DNA of 41,297 bases from Deltaproteobacteria bacterium (GTDB lineage: Bacteria; Myxococcota_A; Polyangia; Polyangiales; JADJMO01), in contig JALHOE010000065.1 of NCBI GenBank assembly GCA_022843175.1, positions 1 to 41,297 of the forward strand, written 5' to 3'. Positions 16,028 through 24,539 of the stretch are shown here, one piece after another. The notes under the pieces were generated by a model, which saw nothing but the letters and a program-made list of their open reading frames with translations, was not told the origin of the DNA and searched no databases. Position numbers and translations under genes: made by a program. Numbering within the stretch: position 1 is the first letter of the stretch; each line of letters opens with the position of its first letter.

Positions 16028-17422
16028 TCAGTCGAGCGAGAGCGGCGGACCGGTGAACCGCTTCTTCATGTAGCCGAACCAGTACAGCGCGAGGACGACC
16101 AGACAGCCGCCGAACGTGTACCCCGCGAGCAGGTTGGGCGGCATCACGAACAGCGCCATCACGAGCAGCACCCACCCGATCGCCATCGCGTTGATCGCGC
16201 TCGACCAGCGACCGAGGTTCCACGGACCGCGCGTGCGGAATCCCCCGCGTCGGCGCGCGCGCCACGCGAGAAAAATCGGCACGGCATACGACGCGTACAG
16301 CGCGATCGTCGACAGCGCCCCCATCGCCGAGAGCGCCTCGGCCCAGGCGGCGACCGCGAACGCGCAGATCGCCGAGACCCACACCGCGACGTGCGGGCTC
16401 GAGAACCGCGGCGACACCCTCGAGAGCTGGGCGGCCGCGGGGGTGCCCCCGTCGCGCGCGAACGCGAACAGCATGCGCGAGTTGGACGTCACCGACGCGA
16501 GGCCGCAGAACCACATCGCGCCCATGCACACCCAGAGCAGGAACGTGCCGCGCGAGCCGAGCGCGTCGTTCAATACATAGATAAATGGATTATCTTTCGC
16601 CACCGCGGTGGGCAGATCGCGGATGGCGACGGTCACCGCGAGCAGCATCAGGTACCCGGCGACGCCGCTCGCGATCACCGAGGTCATGATCCCGCGTGGC
16701 GCGTTGCGGCGCGGGTCGTGCGTCTCCTCGGTAACGTGCGCGCTCGCGTCGTACCCCGTGAACGTCCACTGCGCCTGGAGCAACCCGAGCGCGAAGCCCC
16801 ACGCGTAACCGCCCTTCGAGATCGTCGTGCGCGTGAGCAGGAACGACAGATCGCGCTTGGGCGCGAAGATGGCCAGGATGGAGACCAGCAGCACGACGCC
16901 GAGCACGTGGTACCAAGCCGACACGGTGTTGAGCCTCGCGACGACGCGCACACCGACGTGATTGAGCACCGCGTGCGAGAGCAGGATCGCCCCGCACAGC
17001 GGCAGCACGTGCGCGCGGTCCGCGGGCCACCCGAGCATCGGCGCGAGGAACTCGGCGAGGCCGTAGTCGATGGCCGCGGTGATCGCGAACTGGCCGATGG
17101 TGTTGAGCCACGCGGTGAGGAACCCCCACCCCGGCCCGCCGAACAGCACGGCCCAGTGATACAGCGCGCCCGCGGTGGGGAACGCCGACGCGAGCTCCGC
17201 GAGCGACGCGGCCACGAGCAGCGTCATCACGGCGACGAGCGGCCACCCGACCGTCATCACGAACGGCCCGCCGTACTTGAGGCCGTGGCCGTAGAGCACG
17301 ACGCCGCCGGTCAGGATCGAAATGATCGAGAACGAGAGCGCGAAGTTGGAGAACGCCCCCATCTCGCGGAGGAGCTCCTGCTTGTAGCCGAGCTTCGCGA
17401 GCTCGTCGGCGTCGTGGCTCAC
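16028..17422 (-). CDS. APC-superfamily amino acid/amine permease
   Basis: The 464-residue integral membrane protein has about 12 hydrophobic segments. APC-family signatures include FSNFALSFSIISILTGG (helix 1), the ELASAFPTAGALYHWAV segment (helix 2) and LQAQWTFTGYDASAHVTEET (helix 6), as in GABA/choline/polyamine permeases (ACT-type). It likely imports an amino acid or amine with cation coupling; the substrate is not deducible. GTG 17422 overlaps the GST stop (GTGA, 17419-17422), so it is the third gene of the lectin-GST-permease operon. A short AT-rich rare-codon stretch at 16571-16597 interrupts otherwise uniform GC-rich codon use. Confidence 0.9.
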   Translation of the reverse strand: MSHDADELAKLGYKQELLREMGAFSNFALSFSIISILTGGVVLYGHGLKYGGPFVMTVGWPLVAVMTLLVAASLAELASAFPTAGALYHWAVLFGGPGWGFLTAWLNTIGQFAITAAIDYGLAEFLAPMLGWPADRAHVLPLCGAILLSHAVLNHVGVRVVARLNTVSAWYHVLGVVLLVSILAIFAPKRDLSFLLTRTTISKGGYAWGFALGLLQAQWTFTGYDASAHVTEETHDPRRNAPRGIMTSVIASGVAGYLMLLAVTVAIRDLPTAVAKDNPFIYVLNDALGSRGTFLLWVCMGAMWFCGLASVTSNSRMLFAFARDGGTPAAAQLSRVSPRFSSPHVAVWVSAICAFAVAAWAEALSAMGALSTIALYASYAVPIFLAWRARRRGGFRTRGPWNLGRWSSAINAMAIGWVLLVMALFVMPPNLLAGYTFGGCLVVLALYWFGYMKKRFTGPPLSLD

Positions 17423-18201
17423 GAAGCCAGGGATACGCGCATCCGCGGCCGCTCGTCACGGTAGATCGCGAGCGCGAACCGGCCGGCGGGGGTGGCGCGG
17501 AAGCCCTCGATCTCCGCGCGCAGCGTCGGCGGCAGGCGGTCGAACAACGGGAGCCAGGGGAACGACGGCGGCGCCACCGCGGGGATCGCGAGCGCCGCGA
17601 ACGCGAGATCGGCCGCGGTGAATCGCTCGCCGACGAGATAGCGCCGCCCGTCGGCGAGGCGACCGGACACCTCGGCGAAGATCGCGCGAATCCGCTCGCG
17701 CGAGCGCTGCGCCCCCGCCTCGTTGAGCCCCATGCCGCGCGCCATCAGCTTGGCGAAGAAGCCGTAGCCCTCGGCGAAGGCGCGCGCCTCGGACGGAGGA
17801 ACCCCGGGCGTGAGCACCTCGAGCGCGCGTCGCTTGTCGGGGAGGAGAAACGAGTAAGCCCAACGGCGCGTCGCCGGGCCGAGCTTCGCGTCGAAGTGCG
17901 CCTCGAGCTCCTCGACCTCGCGCCGATGCGCCGGGTCGGTGGGGTAGAGGTGTTTGCCGCCGGTGGTCCGCGCGTCGCACCACCGCAAGATCTCGCCCGA
18001 CGACTTGAGCGTCGCGCCCATCGTCACGAGGAGCGGCACGGTGCGCGTGTGCCGCGGCAGCGTGGCGCGCCAGTGGAGCACGGGCACGTGTCCCTCTTCG
18101 ACGTAGTCGATGAGCGCGCGGTCGAGCGCCCAACGCGCCTTCTCGCAGTAGTGACTGACCGGGATCGTGATCAGGCGCGGGAGCGTCACTCCCGCTCGCA
18201 T
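17419..18201 (-). CDS. Glutathione S-transferase family protein
   Basis: The protein is about 260 residues, with a thioredoxin-like GST N-terminal domain (ITIPVSHYCEKARWALDRA, VPVLHWRA, TVPLLVTMGATLKSSGEILRWCD with the Ser of the glutathione-binding SxE-like motif) and an all-helical C-terminal domain ending near YRDERPRMRVSLAS. The YCEKARW start resembles GSTs with a Ser or Cys active site. It may conjugate or reduce with glutathione; a myxobacterial substrate is unknown. ATG 18201 and GTG 18189 are both possible. The GTG would overlap the upstream lectin stop by 4 bases, matching the other junctions of this operon. Confidence 0.85.
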   Translation of the reverse strand: MRAGVTLPRLITIPVSHYCEKARWALDRALIDYVEEGHVPVLHWRATLPRHTRTVPLLVTMGATLKSSGEILRWCDARTTGGKHLYPTDPAHRREVEELEAHFDAKLGPATRRWAYSFLLPDKRRALEVLTPGVPPSEARAFAEGYGFFAKLMARGMGLNEAGAQRSRERIRAIFAEVSGRLADGRRYLVGERFTAADLAFAALAIPAVAPPSFPWLPLFDRLPPTLRAEIEGFRATPAGRFALAIYRDERPRMRVSLAS

Positions 18202-18911
18202 ACCGCGGGGAGGTTCTGGGTGCACTGGTAGTCCGCCCAGCGGCCGTCGCTGCCGCGGAGGCGCGCGCAGTAGCCGCTGCCGTTCGGCTCGCCCGGATCC
18301 CAGTTGGTGTAGCTCGTGGCCTCGCTCGTGATCCACTTGAACGACGACGCCGCGATCGGCGTGCCCTCGGCGCGGAGGTAGCCGATCCAGCGATCGTTGT
18401 AGCCGACGGTCGCGACGTGAGCCTGCTCGCCCGAGCTGGTGATCGTGACGAGGTGCGCCTTGAGCGACACGCAGAAGTCGCGCGCCGCCGCCCACGTCCG
18501 CGGGTTGAGCGGGAAGTAGCAGTGGCCCATGTACATCTTGCCGCCGGGCTCGGTGCACGGGACCGTCGTCGACGTGTCGGGCAGCGTGATGCCGGTGTCG
18601 AGCGGGGGCGGTCCGCCGCTGTCGACCGGGGGCGGCGGCGCACCGCTGTCGACCGGGGGCGGCGGCGCACCGCTGTCGACCGGGGGCGGCGGCGGGTCTC
18701 CGCTGTCGACCGGGGGCGGCGGGCTGCCGTCCTCGCTGAGGGTGCCCGAGTCCTCGGTCGTGGCGCTGTCGTCGCCGGGCGTCGTCTCGCCGCTCGCGGT
18801 CGACGTGTCGTCCGTCGTCGCGCCGCCGTCGCCGTCGAAGACCGTCCCCGCATCCGAGCCGCCGCAACCCACGAACCAAACAGCCACAGCAAGCACGGTA
18901 AGCCGCTTCAT
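18186..18911 (-). CDS. C-type-lectin-domain lipoprotein
   Basis: The 241-residue protein has a lipobox (VWFVGC, Cys16), an acidic Ser/Thr/Asp linker, a (PPPPVDSGA)n repeat (about 62-105) and a C-type lectin domain (119-238). Six Cys fit the long-form fold: C119, C131, C147, C215, C230, C238. It carries the EPN tripeptide (208-210) typical of mannose-type Ca-dependent sugar sites, and WADYQC where WND-type motifs lie. It probably binds carbohydrate at the cell surface. The GST and permease genes follow with overlaps. Eukaryotic-like lectin domains are rare but known in myxobacteria and planctomycetes. Confidence 0.85.
   Translation of the reverse strand: MKRLTVLAVAVWFVGCGGSDAGTVFDGDGGATTDDTSTASGETTPGDDSATTEDSGTLSEDGSPPPPVDSGDPPPPPVDSGAPPPPVDSGAPPPPVDSGGPPPLDTGITLPDTSTTVPCTEPGGKMYMGHCYFPLNPRTWAAARDFCVSLKAHLVTITSSGEQAHVATVGYNDRWIGYLRAEGTPIAASSFKWITSEATSYTNWDPGEPNGSGYCARLRGSDGRWADYQCTQNLPAVCERE
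18616..18726. repeat. 27-30-bp minisatellite (four copies) in lectin linker
   Basis: Units beginning CCGCTGTCGAC start at 18616, 18643, 18670 and 18700 (periods 27, 27 and 30). They encode the Pro-rich VDSG linker units on the minus strand. All periods are multiples of three. Confidence 0.8.
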
Positions 18912-18983
18912 GGATGCTCAATGTAGCGCGACCGCGCGACAACGCGACGCCAAGCCCGCGAGGTGGTAAACCCACATCCCCCC

Positions 18984-21698
18984 ATGTCCTCCGGGAATCC
19001 CGACAAAAAGACCGCGCGCGACGTCCGCCAAGCCTTCCTCGACTACTTCAAGCACCAGGCCCACGAGCCGGTGGGCAGCGGCCCGCTCGTCCCCGCCAAC
19101 GACCCGACGTTGATGTTCGCCAACGCCGGCATGGTGCAGTTCAAGGACGTCTTCACCGGCCGCGAGTCGAGGCCCTGCAAGCGCGCCACGTCGTCGCAGA
19201 AGTGCATCCGCATCAGCGGCAAGCACAACGACCTCGAGAACGTCGGCCGCACCGCGCGCCACCACACGTTCTTCGAGATGCTCGGCAACTTCTCCTTCGG
19301 CGACTACTTCAAAGAGGAGGCGATCGTCTGGGCTTGGGAGCTCGTCACCAAGCACTACGCGGTCCCGAAGGACCGCCTCGTCGTCACCTACTTCAAGGGC
19401 GAGCAGGGCATCGAGCCCGACCACCAGGCGCGCGACCTGTGGAAGAAGGTCACCGGCTACGGCGACGACCGCATCATCGGCATGGGCATGGCCGACAACT
19501 TCTGGTCCATGGGCGACACCGGCCCGTGCGGCCCGTGCTCCGAGATCCACTATCGCCACGGCAGCGGCGCCGTCGACCCCGGCACCTTCGGCGAGGAGCC
19601 CGCGCCCGACGGCATGGGCTGGATGGAGATCTGGAACCTCGTCTTCATGCAGTTCGAGCGCTTCGCCGATGGCAGCATGCGGCCGCTCCCCGCGCCCAGC
19701 GTCGACACCGGCATGGGCCTCGAGCGCATCACGTCCGTCGTGCAGGGCGTCACGTCCAACTACGACACCGATCTCCTCCGCGCGCTCGTCGACGAGGCCT
19801 CGAAGCTCAGCGGCAAGAAGTACACGGGCGGCATGGACGACGACTCGGTGTCGATGCGGGTCATCGCCGACCACGCGCGACTCACCGCGTTTCTCATCAG
19901 CGAGGGCATCTTCCCCGACCGCGCCGGCCGCGAATACGTGCTCCGCCGCGTGATGCGCCGCGCGATCCGCCACGGCCACCGGCTCGGCATCGAGAAGCCG
20001 TTCCTCCATCTGGTGTGCGACCGCGTGATCTCGCTGATGGGCGACGACTACCGCGAGCTGAAGGACCGCCGCAGCACCGTGCTCAACGTCGCCGAGCAAG
20101 AAGAGGCGCGCTTCCGCTCCACGATCAAGCGTGGCCTCGAGATCCTCGACGAGGCCCTCGCCCTGCCCGCCACCAAGAGCAGCAAGGTCCTCCCCGGCAA
20201 CACGGCGTTCACCCTCTACGACACCTACGGGTTCCCGCTCGACCTCACGCAGGTCATCCTCGAGGAGCGCGGCTTCGAGGTCGACGCCGCCGGCTACGAG
20301 AAGGAGCTCGCCACGGCCAAGGCCCGCAGCGAGGGCAGCAAGGTCGGCGAGGCCGCGGTGGCCGAGGTGCACCACAAAGTCGCCGGCCGCATCGGCGCCA
20401 CCACCTTCCTCGGCTACGACAGCGAGCGCGCGGGCAGCGAGGTCGTGGCCATCATCCAGAACGGCGTCGAGGTGCAGAACCTCACCCACGGCGACGCCGA
20501 GATCATCGTCAAGCAGACGCCGTTCTACGCCGAGAGCGGCGGCCAGATCGGCGACCAGGGCGAGATCCACGGCCACCACGGCGCGCTCTTCAAGGTGATC
20601 GACACCACCAAGCCGGTCGGCTCCACCTACGTGCACCGCGGCCACCTCGAGAAGGGCTCGATCAACGTGGGCGACACGGTGGAGCTCCTCGTGGCGAGCG
20701 AGCGTCGCGCGGCCACGCGCCGCAACCACTCGGCCACCCACCTGCTCCACTTCGCGCTCCGTCACGTGCTCGGCGAGCACGTGCAGCAGAAGGGCTCGCT
20801 GGTCGGCCCCGAGCGCCTCCGCTTCGACTACGCGCACGGCAAGTCGCTGACCGCCGACGAGATCGCGAAGATCGAGGACGTCGTCAACGAGATGGTCCTC
20901 GCCAACGCCGAGGTCAGCACGCGCGTGCTCCCCATCGCCGAGGCCAAGGCCGCGGGCGCGATGGCGATCTTCGAGGAGAAATACGGCGACGTCGTCCGCG
21001 TGCTCACGATGGACGCCGGCCCCTACAAGTCCGTCGAGCTGTGCGGCGGCACGCACGCGCACCGCACCGGCGACATCGGCATGTTCCGCATCGTGGCCGA
21101 CCGCGCCATCGCCGCGGGCGTCCGCCGCGTCGAGGCCACCACCGGGCTCAACTCGCTCCGCGAGACCCGCCAGCTCGACCGCGCGCTGCAGCCCGTCCTC
21201 AAAGCGCTCAACGCCGACCTCGGCACGGTCGCCCAGAAGGTCGACAAGCTCCTCGCCGACGAGCGCGCGCTCGAGAAGAAGCTCGGAGACCTCGAGAAGA
21301 AGCTCGCCTTCTCCGCCGCCAGCACCGGCGGCGGCGGGGGCACCTCCGGCGTCGACGCGATGCTCGCGCAAGCCAAGACGCTGCAGGGCGCCAAGGTCCT
21401 CGCGGTGCGTTCGCCGCTCGGCGACGCCGGCGCGATGCGCGAGCTCGCCGACACGCTCCGCGACAAGCTCGGTGACTCGATCGTCCTCGTCGGCGCCGAG
21501 AGCGCGGGCAAGGCGATGCTCGTCCTCACCGTCGCCAAGTCGCTCACCAGCAAGTTCAAGGCGGGGGAGCTGATTCGCCCGATCGCCGCGCTCGTCGGCG
21601 GCTCGGGTGGGGGACGACCCGACATGGCGCAGGCTGGCGGCACCGACCCGAGCAAGCTCGATGCGGCGCTGAACGAACTCTACACGCGCCTCGGATGA
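18984..21698 (+). CDS. alaS: Alanyl-tRNA synthetase
   Basis: The 904-residue class II synthetase charges tRNA-Ala. The catalytic domain begins RDVRQAFLDYFKHQAHEPVGSGPLVP and contains FTGRE and GKHNDLENVGRTARHHTFFEMLGNFSFGDYF. The editing domain has the zinc motif HSATH (582-586) and CGGTH (687-691). A C-terminal DHHA1-like region (GRPDMAQAGG) ends the protein. ATG 18984 is the natural start; an in-frame GTG at 18963 would add seven unsupported residues. It is divergent from the lectin lipoprotein over 72 bases. Length and domains are normal; a Gly-rich hinge (about 784-790) separates the coiled coil from DHHA1. Confidence 0.97.
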   Translation: MSSGNPDKKTARDVRQAFLDYFKHQAHEPVGSGPLVPANDPTLMFANAGMVQFKDVFTGRESRPCKRATSSQKCIRISGKHNDLENVGRTARHHTFFEMLGNFSFGDYFKEEAIVWAWELVTKHYAVPKDRLVVTYFKGEQGIEPDHQARDLWKKVTGYGDDRIIGMGMADNFWSMGDTGPCGPCSEIHYRHGSGAVDPGTFGEEPAPDGMGWMEIWNLVFMQFERFADGSMRPLPAPSVDTGMGLERITSVVQGVTSNYDTDLLRALVDEASKLSGKKYTGGMDDDSVSMRVIADHARLTAFLISEGIFPDRAGREYVLRRVMRRAIRHGHRLGIEKPFLHLVCDRVISLMGDDYRELKDRRSTVLNVAEQEEARFRSTIKRGLEILDEALALPATKSSKVLPGNTAFTLYDTYGFPLDLTQVILEERGFEVDAAGYEKELATAKARSEGSKVGEAAVAEVHHKVAGRIGATTFLGYDSERAGSEVVAIIQNGVEVQNLTHGDAEIIVKQTPFYAESGGQIGDQGEIHGHHGALFKVIDTTKPVGSTYVHRGHLEKGSINVGDTVELLVASERRAATRRNHSATHLLHFALRHVLGEHVQQKGSLVGPERLRFDYAHGKSLTADEIAKIEDVVNEMVLANAEVSTRVLPIAEAKAAGAMAIFEEKYGDVVRVLTMDAGPYKSVELCGGTHAHRTGDIGMFRIVADRAIAAGVRRVEATTGLNSLRETRQLDRALQPVLKALNADLGTVAQKVDKLLADERALEKKLGDLEKKLAFSAASTGGGGGTSGVDAMLAQAKTLQGAKVLAVRSPLGDAGAMRELADTLRDKLGDSIVLVGAESAGKAMLVLTVAKSLTSKFKAGELIRPIAALVGGSGGGRPDMAQAGGTDPSKLDAALNELYTRLG

Positions 21699-21746
21699 TC
21701 ATGACCGCGTGCTACAACTCACAGCCCGGGCGGGGCTGGAGTCGTC

Positions 21747-23051
21747 ATGCGACTGTGGTTGTTGTGCTTCCTCACCGCGGCCTGCGGTAGCAACGTCACC
21801 GCGCAAAACACGCCCTCCGACGCGGGGGTGGACGCGCCCGCGCGCCCGCGGCTCGAGACGACCGATCTGCCCTGCGAGGTCGACGCCATCCTCGGTCGCG
21901 CGTGTCACTCGTGTCACGGCAACGTCCCCACCTTCGGCGCGCCGATGCCGCTCGACCGTCGCGCCGACCTGCTCGCCCCTGCGCCGTCCGACCCGGGCAA
22001 AAAAGTTTGGCAAACGGTGAAGGATCGCGTGCACCTCGCACCCGATGCTCCGGGGCGCATGCCGCAGAAGCCGAACCTCCCGCTCACCGACAGCGAGCGC
22101 GCCGTCCTCGATCGGTATTTCGAGGCCGGCCTGCCCTCCGCCACCTGCTCCTCGAGCGGCGCCGATCCCAAGCCGCCGACGGTGAGCTGCAAGCCCGACG
22201 TCTCGGTGCGCCCTTCGTCGCCGTGGACGATGCCCAAGGCCACGCGCGACGAGTACGTCTGCTACGGCTTCGAGTACAAACCGGATCTCAAGCGCCACAT
22301 CACCGGCCTGCTGCCGAAGATCCAGAACCCGAAGATCGTCCATCACATCCTGCTCATGCAGGCCGACGGTCCGGTCCCGAGCAAGCCCTACCAGTGCGAC
22401 GACTTCGCGATCGCGCGCTATCGCATGCTCTACGCGTGGGCGCCCGGCGTCGGCGGCTACGAGCTGCCCGAGCAAGCGGGGCTCCCCTCCGATCCCGGCG
22501 GCACGCACTACGTGGTGCAGACCCACTACAACAACACCCTGAGCCTCGACGGGCAGACCGACGACTCCGGCTTCGATCTCTGCACGACAGACAAGCTGCG
22601 CCCCAACGACGCCGACATCCTCGCCTTCGGCTCCGCCAAGTTCGCGATCCCCGAGAAGGCGCGCCACGACATCACCGCGCGGTGGGTCGTGCCGAGCGGC
22701 TTCGGCGATCTCTACGCGTTCGGTGCGTTCCCGCACATGCACAAGCTCGGCACGTACATCTCCACGTCGGTCCACCCCAAGGGCGCCGGCACCGCGATCG
22801 ATCTCGGCACCGACCCGCGCTTCGACTTCTCGAGCCAGTTCTTCGCGCCGCTCCCCAACGTGAAGCTGAGCCCCGGAGACGTCGTCGAGACGCGTTGTGT
22901 CTGGGAGAACCCGACCGATCGCGCGGTGACCTGGGGCGAGAACACCGACGACGAGATGTGCTTCTCGTTCACCCTCTACTACCCGAAGGTCGTCACCAAG
23001 CCCTGGTCCTGGGGCTCGCCCGCCTTTCTCTCCACGACTGAAGTCAACTGA
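21747..23051 (+). CDS. PHM-like copper monooxygenase lipoprotein with c-type heme motif (copy 1)
   Basis: The 434-residue protein has a lipobox (CFLTAAC, Cys13). A cytochrome-c-like domain follows (CHSCH 53-57, possible axial Met105 in GRMPQKP), then a type II copper ascorbate-dependent monooxygenase domain. The copper ligands of the peptidylglycine alpha-hydroxylating monooxygenase family can be matched: His199/His200 (VHHILLM), His260 (VQTHYNN), His330/His332 (FPHMHKLG) and Met404 (DDEMCFSF). It should hydroxylate a C-H bond with O2 at the cell surface; the substrate is unknown. The heme domain could supply electrons. GGAG lies 7 bases upstream of ATG 21747. The tandem paralogue starts 11 bases after its stop. 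Confidence 0.83.
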   Translation: MRLWLLCFLTAACGSNVTAQNTPSDAGVDAPARPRLETTDLPCEVDAILGRACHSCHGNVPTFGAPMPLDRRADLLAPAPSDPGKKVWQTVKDRVHLAPDAPGRMPQKPNLPLTDSERAVLDRYFEAGLPSATCSSSGADPKPPTVSCKPDVSVRPSSPWTMPKATRDEYVCYGFEYKPDLKRHITGLLPKIQNPKIVHHILLMQADGPVPSKPYQCDDFAIARYRMLYAWAPGVGGYELPEQAGLPSDPGGTHYVVQTHYNNTLSLDGQTDDSGFDLCTTDKLRPNDADILAFGSAKFAIPEKARHDITARWVVPSGFGDLYAFGAFPHMHKLGTYISTSVHPKGAGTAIDLGTDPRFDFSSQFFAPLPNVKLSPGDVVETRCVWENPTDRAVTWGENTDDEMCFSFTLYYPKVVTKPWSWGSPAFLSTTEVN

Positions 23052-23062
23052 AAGAGGTCGCC

Positions 23063-24448
23063 ATGCGTCGCTCGCTTACCCTTCTCGTCTCGTTGCTCGC
23101 TGCGTGTGGTGGCTCGACAACCGTCGGCGACGATCCGCAGGACGGCGCGACGACGAGCGACACCGACGTCACCTCCGACAGCGGCGTGCCCGGCTCCGAC
23201 ACGAGCATCCCGCCGAACGAGGCGGTGCCGTGCGACGTCGAAGAGGTGATCACGCCCGCCTGTGGTACCTGCCACGGCAGCACGCCCAAGTTCGGCGCGC
23301 CGATGCCGCTCGTGACCCACGCGGATTTCCTCAAGGCCGCGCCCAGCGATCCCTCGAAGAAGGTGTGGGAGGTCGTCAAGGAGCGCATCAACCTGCCGGC
23401 CGACTCCGTCGGTCGCATGCCGCAGAAGCCCAACGCGCCGCTGAACGCCACCCAGCTCGCGACGATGAACGCGTGGCTCTCGTCGAGCCTCGCCACGCGC
23501 ACCGGCGACTGCGTGAAGCCCGGCCCCGACGGCGGCACGACCGACACCGCGCCGCCCACCGACGGCGGCAGCACCACGCTCAAGTGCACGCCCGACATCG
23601 CGGTGCGCGGCAAGTCCAAGTGGTCGATGCCGAAGGACACCCGCGACGTCTACACCTGCTACGGGTTCGACTACCCGAGCGCGATGAAGAAGCACATCGT
23701 CGGGATCGCACCGAAGATCGACAACCCGAAGATCGTGCACCACGTGCTGCTCATGCAGCACACGTCGTCGGTGAGCGGCACGCCGACCCCGTGCAGCGAG
23801 GGTTCGATCGCGCGCTACCGCATGCTCTATGGCTGGGCGCCCGGCGTCGGCTCCTACGAGATGCCCGCAGCGGCCGGTCTGCCGGCGGAGTCGGGCACCA
23901 CGCACTTCGTCGTCCAGATTCACTACAACAACGTCGGCGCCCTCGGCGGCGAGGTCGACGACTCCGGCTTCGATCTTTGCTCGACCAGCACGCTCCGCCC
24001 CAACGACGCCGACATCATGGCGTTCGGCTCGCGCAGCTTCACGATTAACCCAAAGTCGAAGCTCGACATCACGGCCTCGTGGACGATCCCCGGGAGCATC
24101 CCCGAGGTGCACGCGATCGGTGCGTTCCCCCACATGCACGGGCTCGGCAAGAAGATTCAGACCACGTTGGTGCGCAAGGCCGGCGGCACCGCCGACCTCG
24201 GGGCCGACCTCGCGTTCGACTTCAACAACCAGTATTTCGCGCCGCTCGGCGACGTCGTCATCAAGTCCGGCGACACCGTGAAGACGAACTGCGTGTGGGA
24301 GAACCCCACCGACCGCACGGTGAAGTGGGGCGAGAACACCGACGACGAGATGTGTTTCTCCTTCACCATGTACTACCCGAAGGTCACGTCCTCGCTCTGG
24401 AGCTGGGGCGCGCCGGCGTTCCTCTCGTCGACCACGGTCAATCCGTAG
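23063..24448 (+). CDS. PHM-like copper monooxygenase lipoprotein with c-type heme motif (copy 2)
   Basis: The 461-residue paralogue of the preceding gene shares the same domain order: lipobox (LLAACGG), a longer Asp/Ser/Thr linker, CGTCH heme motif, GRMPQKP, VHHVLLM, VQIHYNN, FPHMHGLG and DDEMCFSFTMYYP. All predicted copper ligands are kept. It starts 11 bases after copy 1 with AGAGG upstream, so the two are co-transcribed and arose by tandem duplication. The copies diverge most in the linkers (PDGGTTDTAPPTDGG insert here), which suggests that both active sites are under selection. They may form a heterodimer or act on two substrates. Confidence 0.83.
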   Translation: MRRSLTLLVSLLAACGGSTTVGDDPQDGATTSDTDVTSDSGVPGSDTSIPPNEAVPCDVEEVITPACGTCHGSTPKFGAPMPLVTHADFLKAAPSDPSKKVWEVVKERINLPADSVGRMPQKPNAPLNATQLATMNAWLSSSLATRTGDCVKPGPDGGTTDTAPPTDGGSTTLKCTPDIAVRGKSKWSMPKDTRDVYTCYGFDYPSAMKKHIVGIAPKIDNPKIVHHVLLMQHTSSVSGTPTPCSEGSIARYRMLYGWAPGVGSYEMPAAAGLPAESGTTHFVVQIHYNNVGALGGEVDDSGFDLCSTSTLRPNDADIMAFGSRSFTINPKSKLDITASWTIPGSIPEVHAIGAFPHMHGLGKKIQTTLVRKAGGTADLGADLAFDFNNQYFAPLGDVVIKSGDTVKTNCVWENPTDRTVKWGENTDDEMCFSFTMYYPKVTSSLWSWGAPAFLSSTTVNP

Positions 24449-24502
24449 TTCCCAACGTTCCCAAATCGACACGACGGGCCGTGTTCGGCTATCGACGACT
24501 CA

Positions 24503-24530
24503 CGAGCGATCGTTCATAAACAATCGCTCG
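24503..24530. promoter_or_regulatory. 12-4-12 inverted repeat directly upstream of coiled-coil gene
   Basis: Arms at 24503-24514 and 24519-24530 (CGAGCGATCGTT / AACAATCGCTCG) match in 11 of 12 positions, around the loop CATA. The last base of the right arm begins the GGAGG ribosome binding site of the gene at 24540. It could be a repressor operator, a terminator for the monooxygenase genes or a translation-controlling hairpin. Confidence 0.55.
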
Positions 24531-24539
24531 GAGGCGTGT

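Noticed and set aside
14479-18726. Minisatellites as CRISPR arrays
   Set aside because: Units are contiguous, in frame and without unique spacers; there are no cas genes.
18918-21371. Long minus-strand open frame antisense to alaS
   Set aside because: alaS is certain on the plus strand. The antisense frame has no domains and its composition mirrors GC-rich codon positions.
22000-22020. A6 run in the first monooxygenase gene as a frameshift site
   Set aside because: The frame is intact on both sides, matches the paralogue and has no downstream stimulatory structure that I can see.
24466-24486. ACACG-ACGGGC-CGTGT hairpin after the second monooxygenase gene as terminator
   Set aside because: Only 5 bp and no T-tract; the stronger repeat 17 bases later is reported instead.
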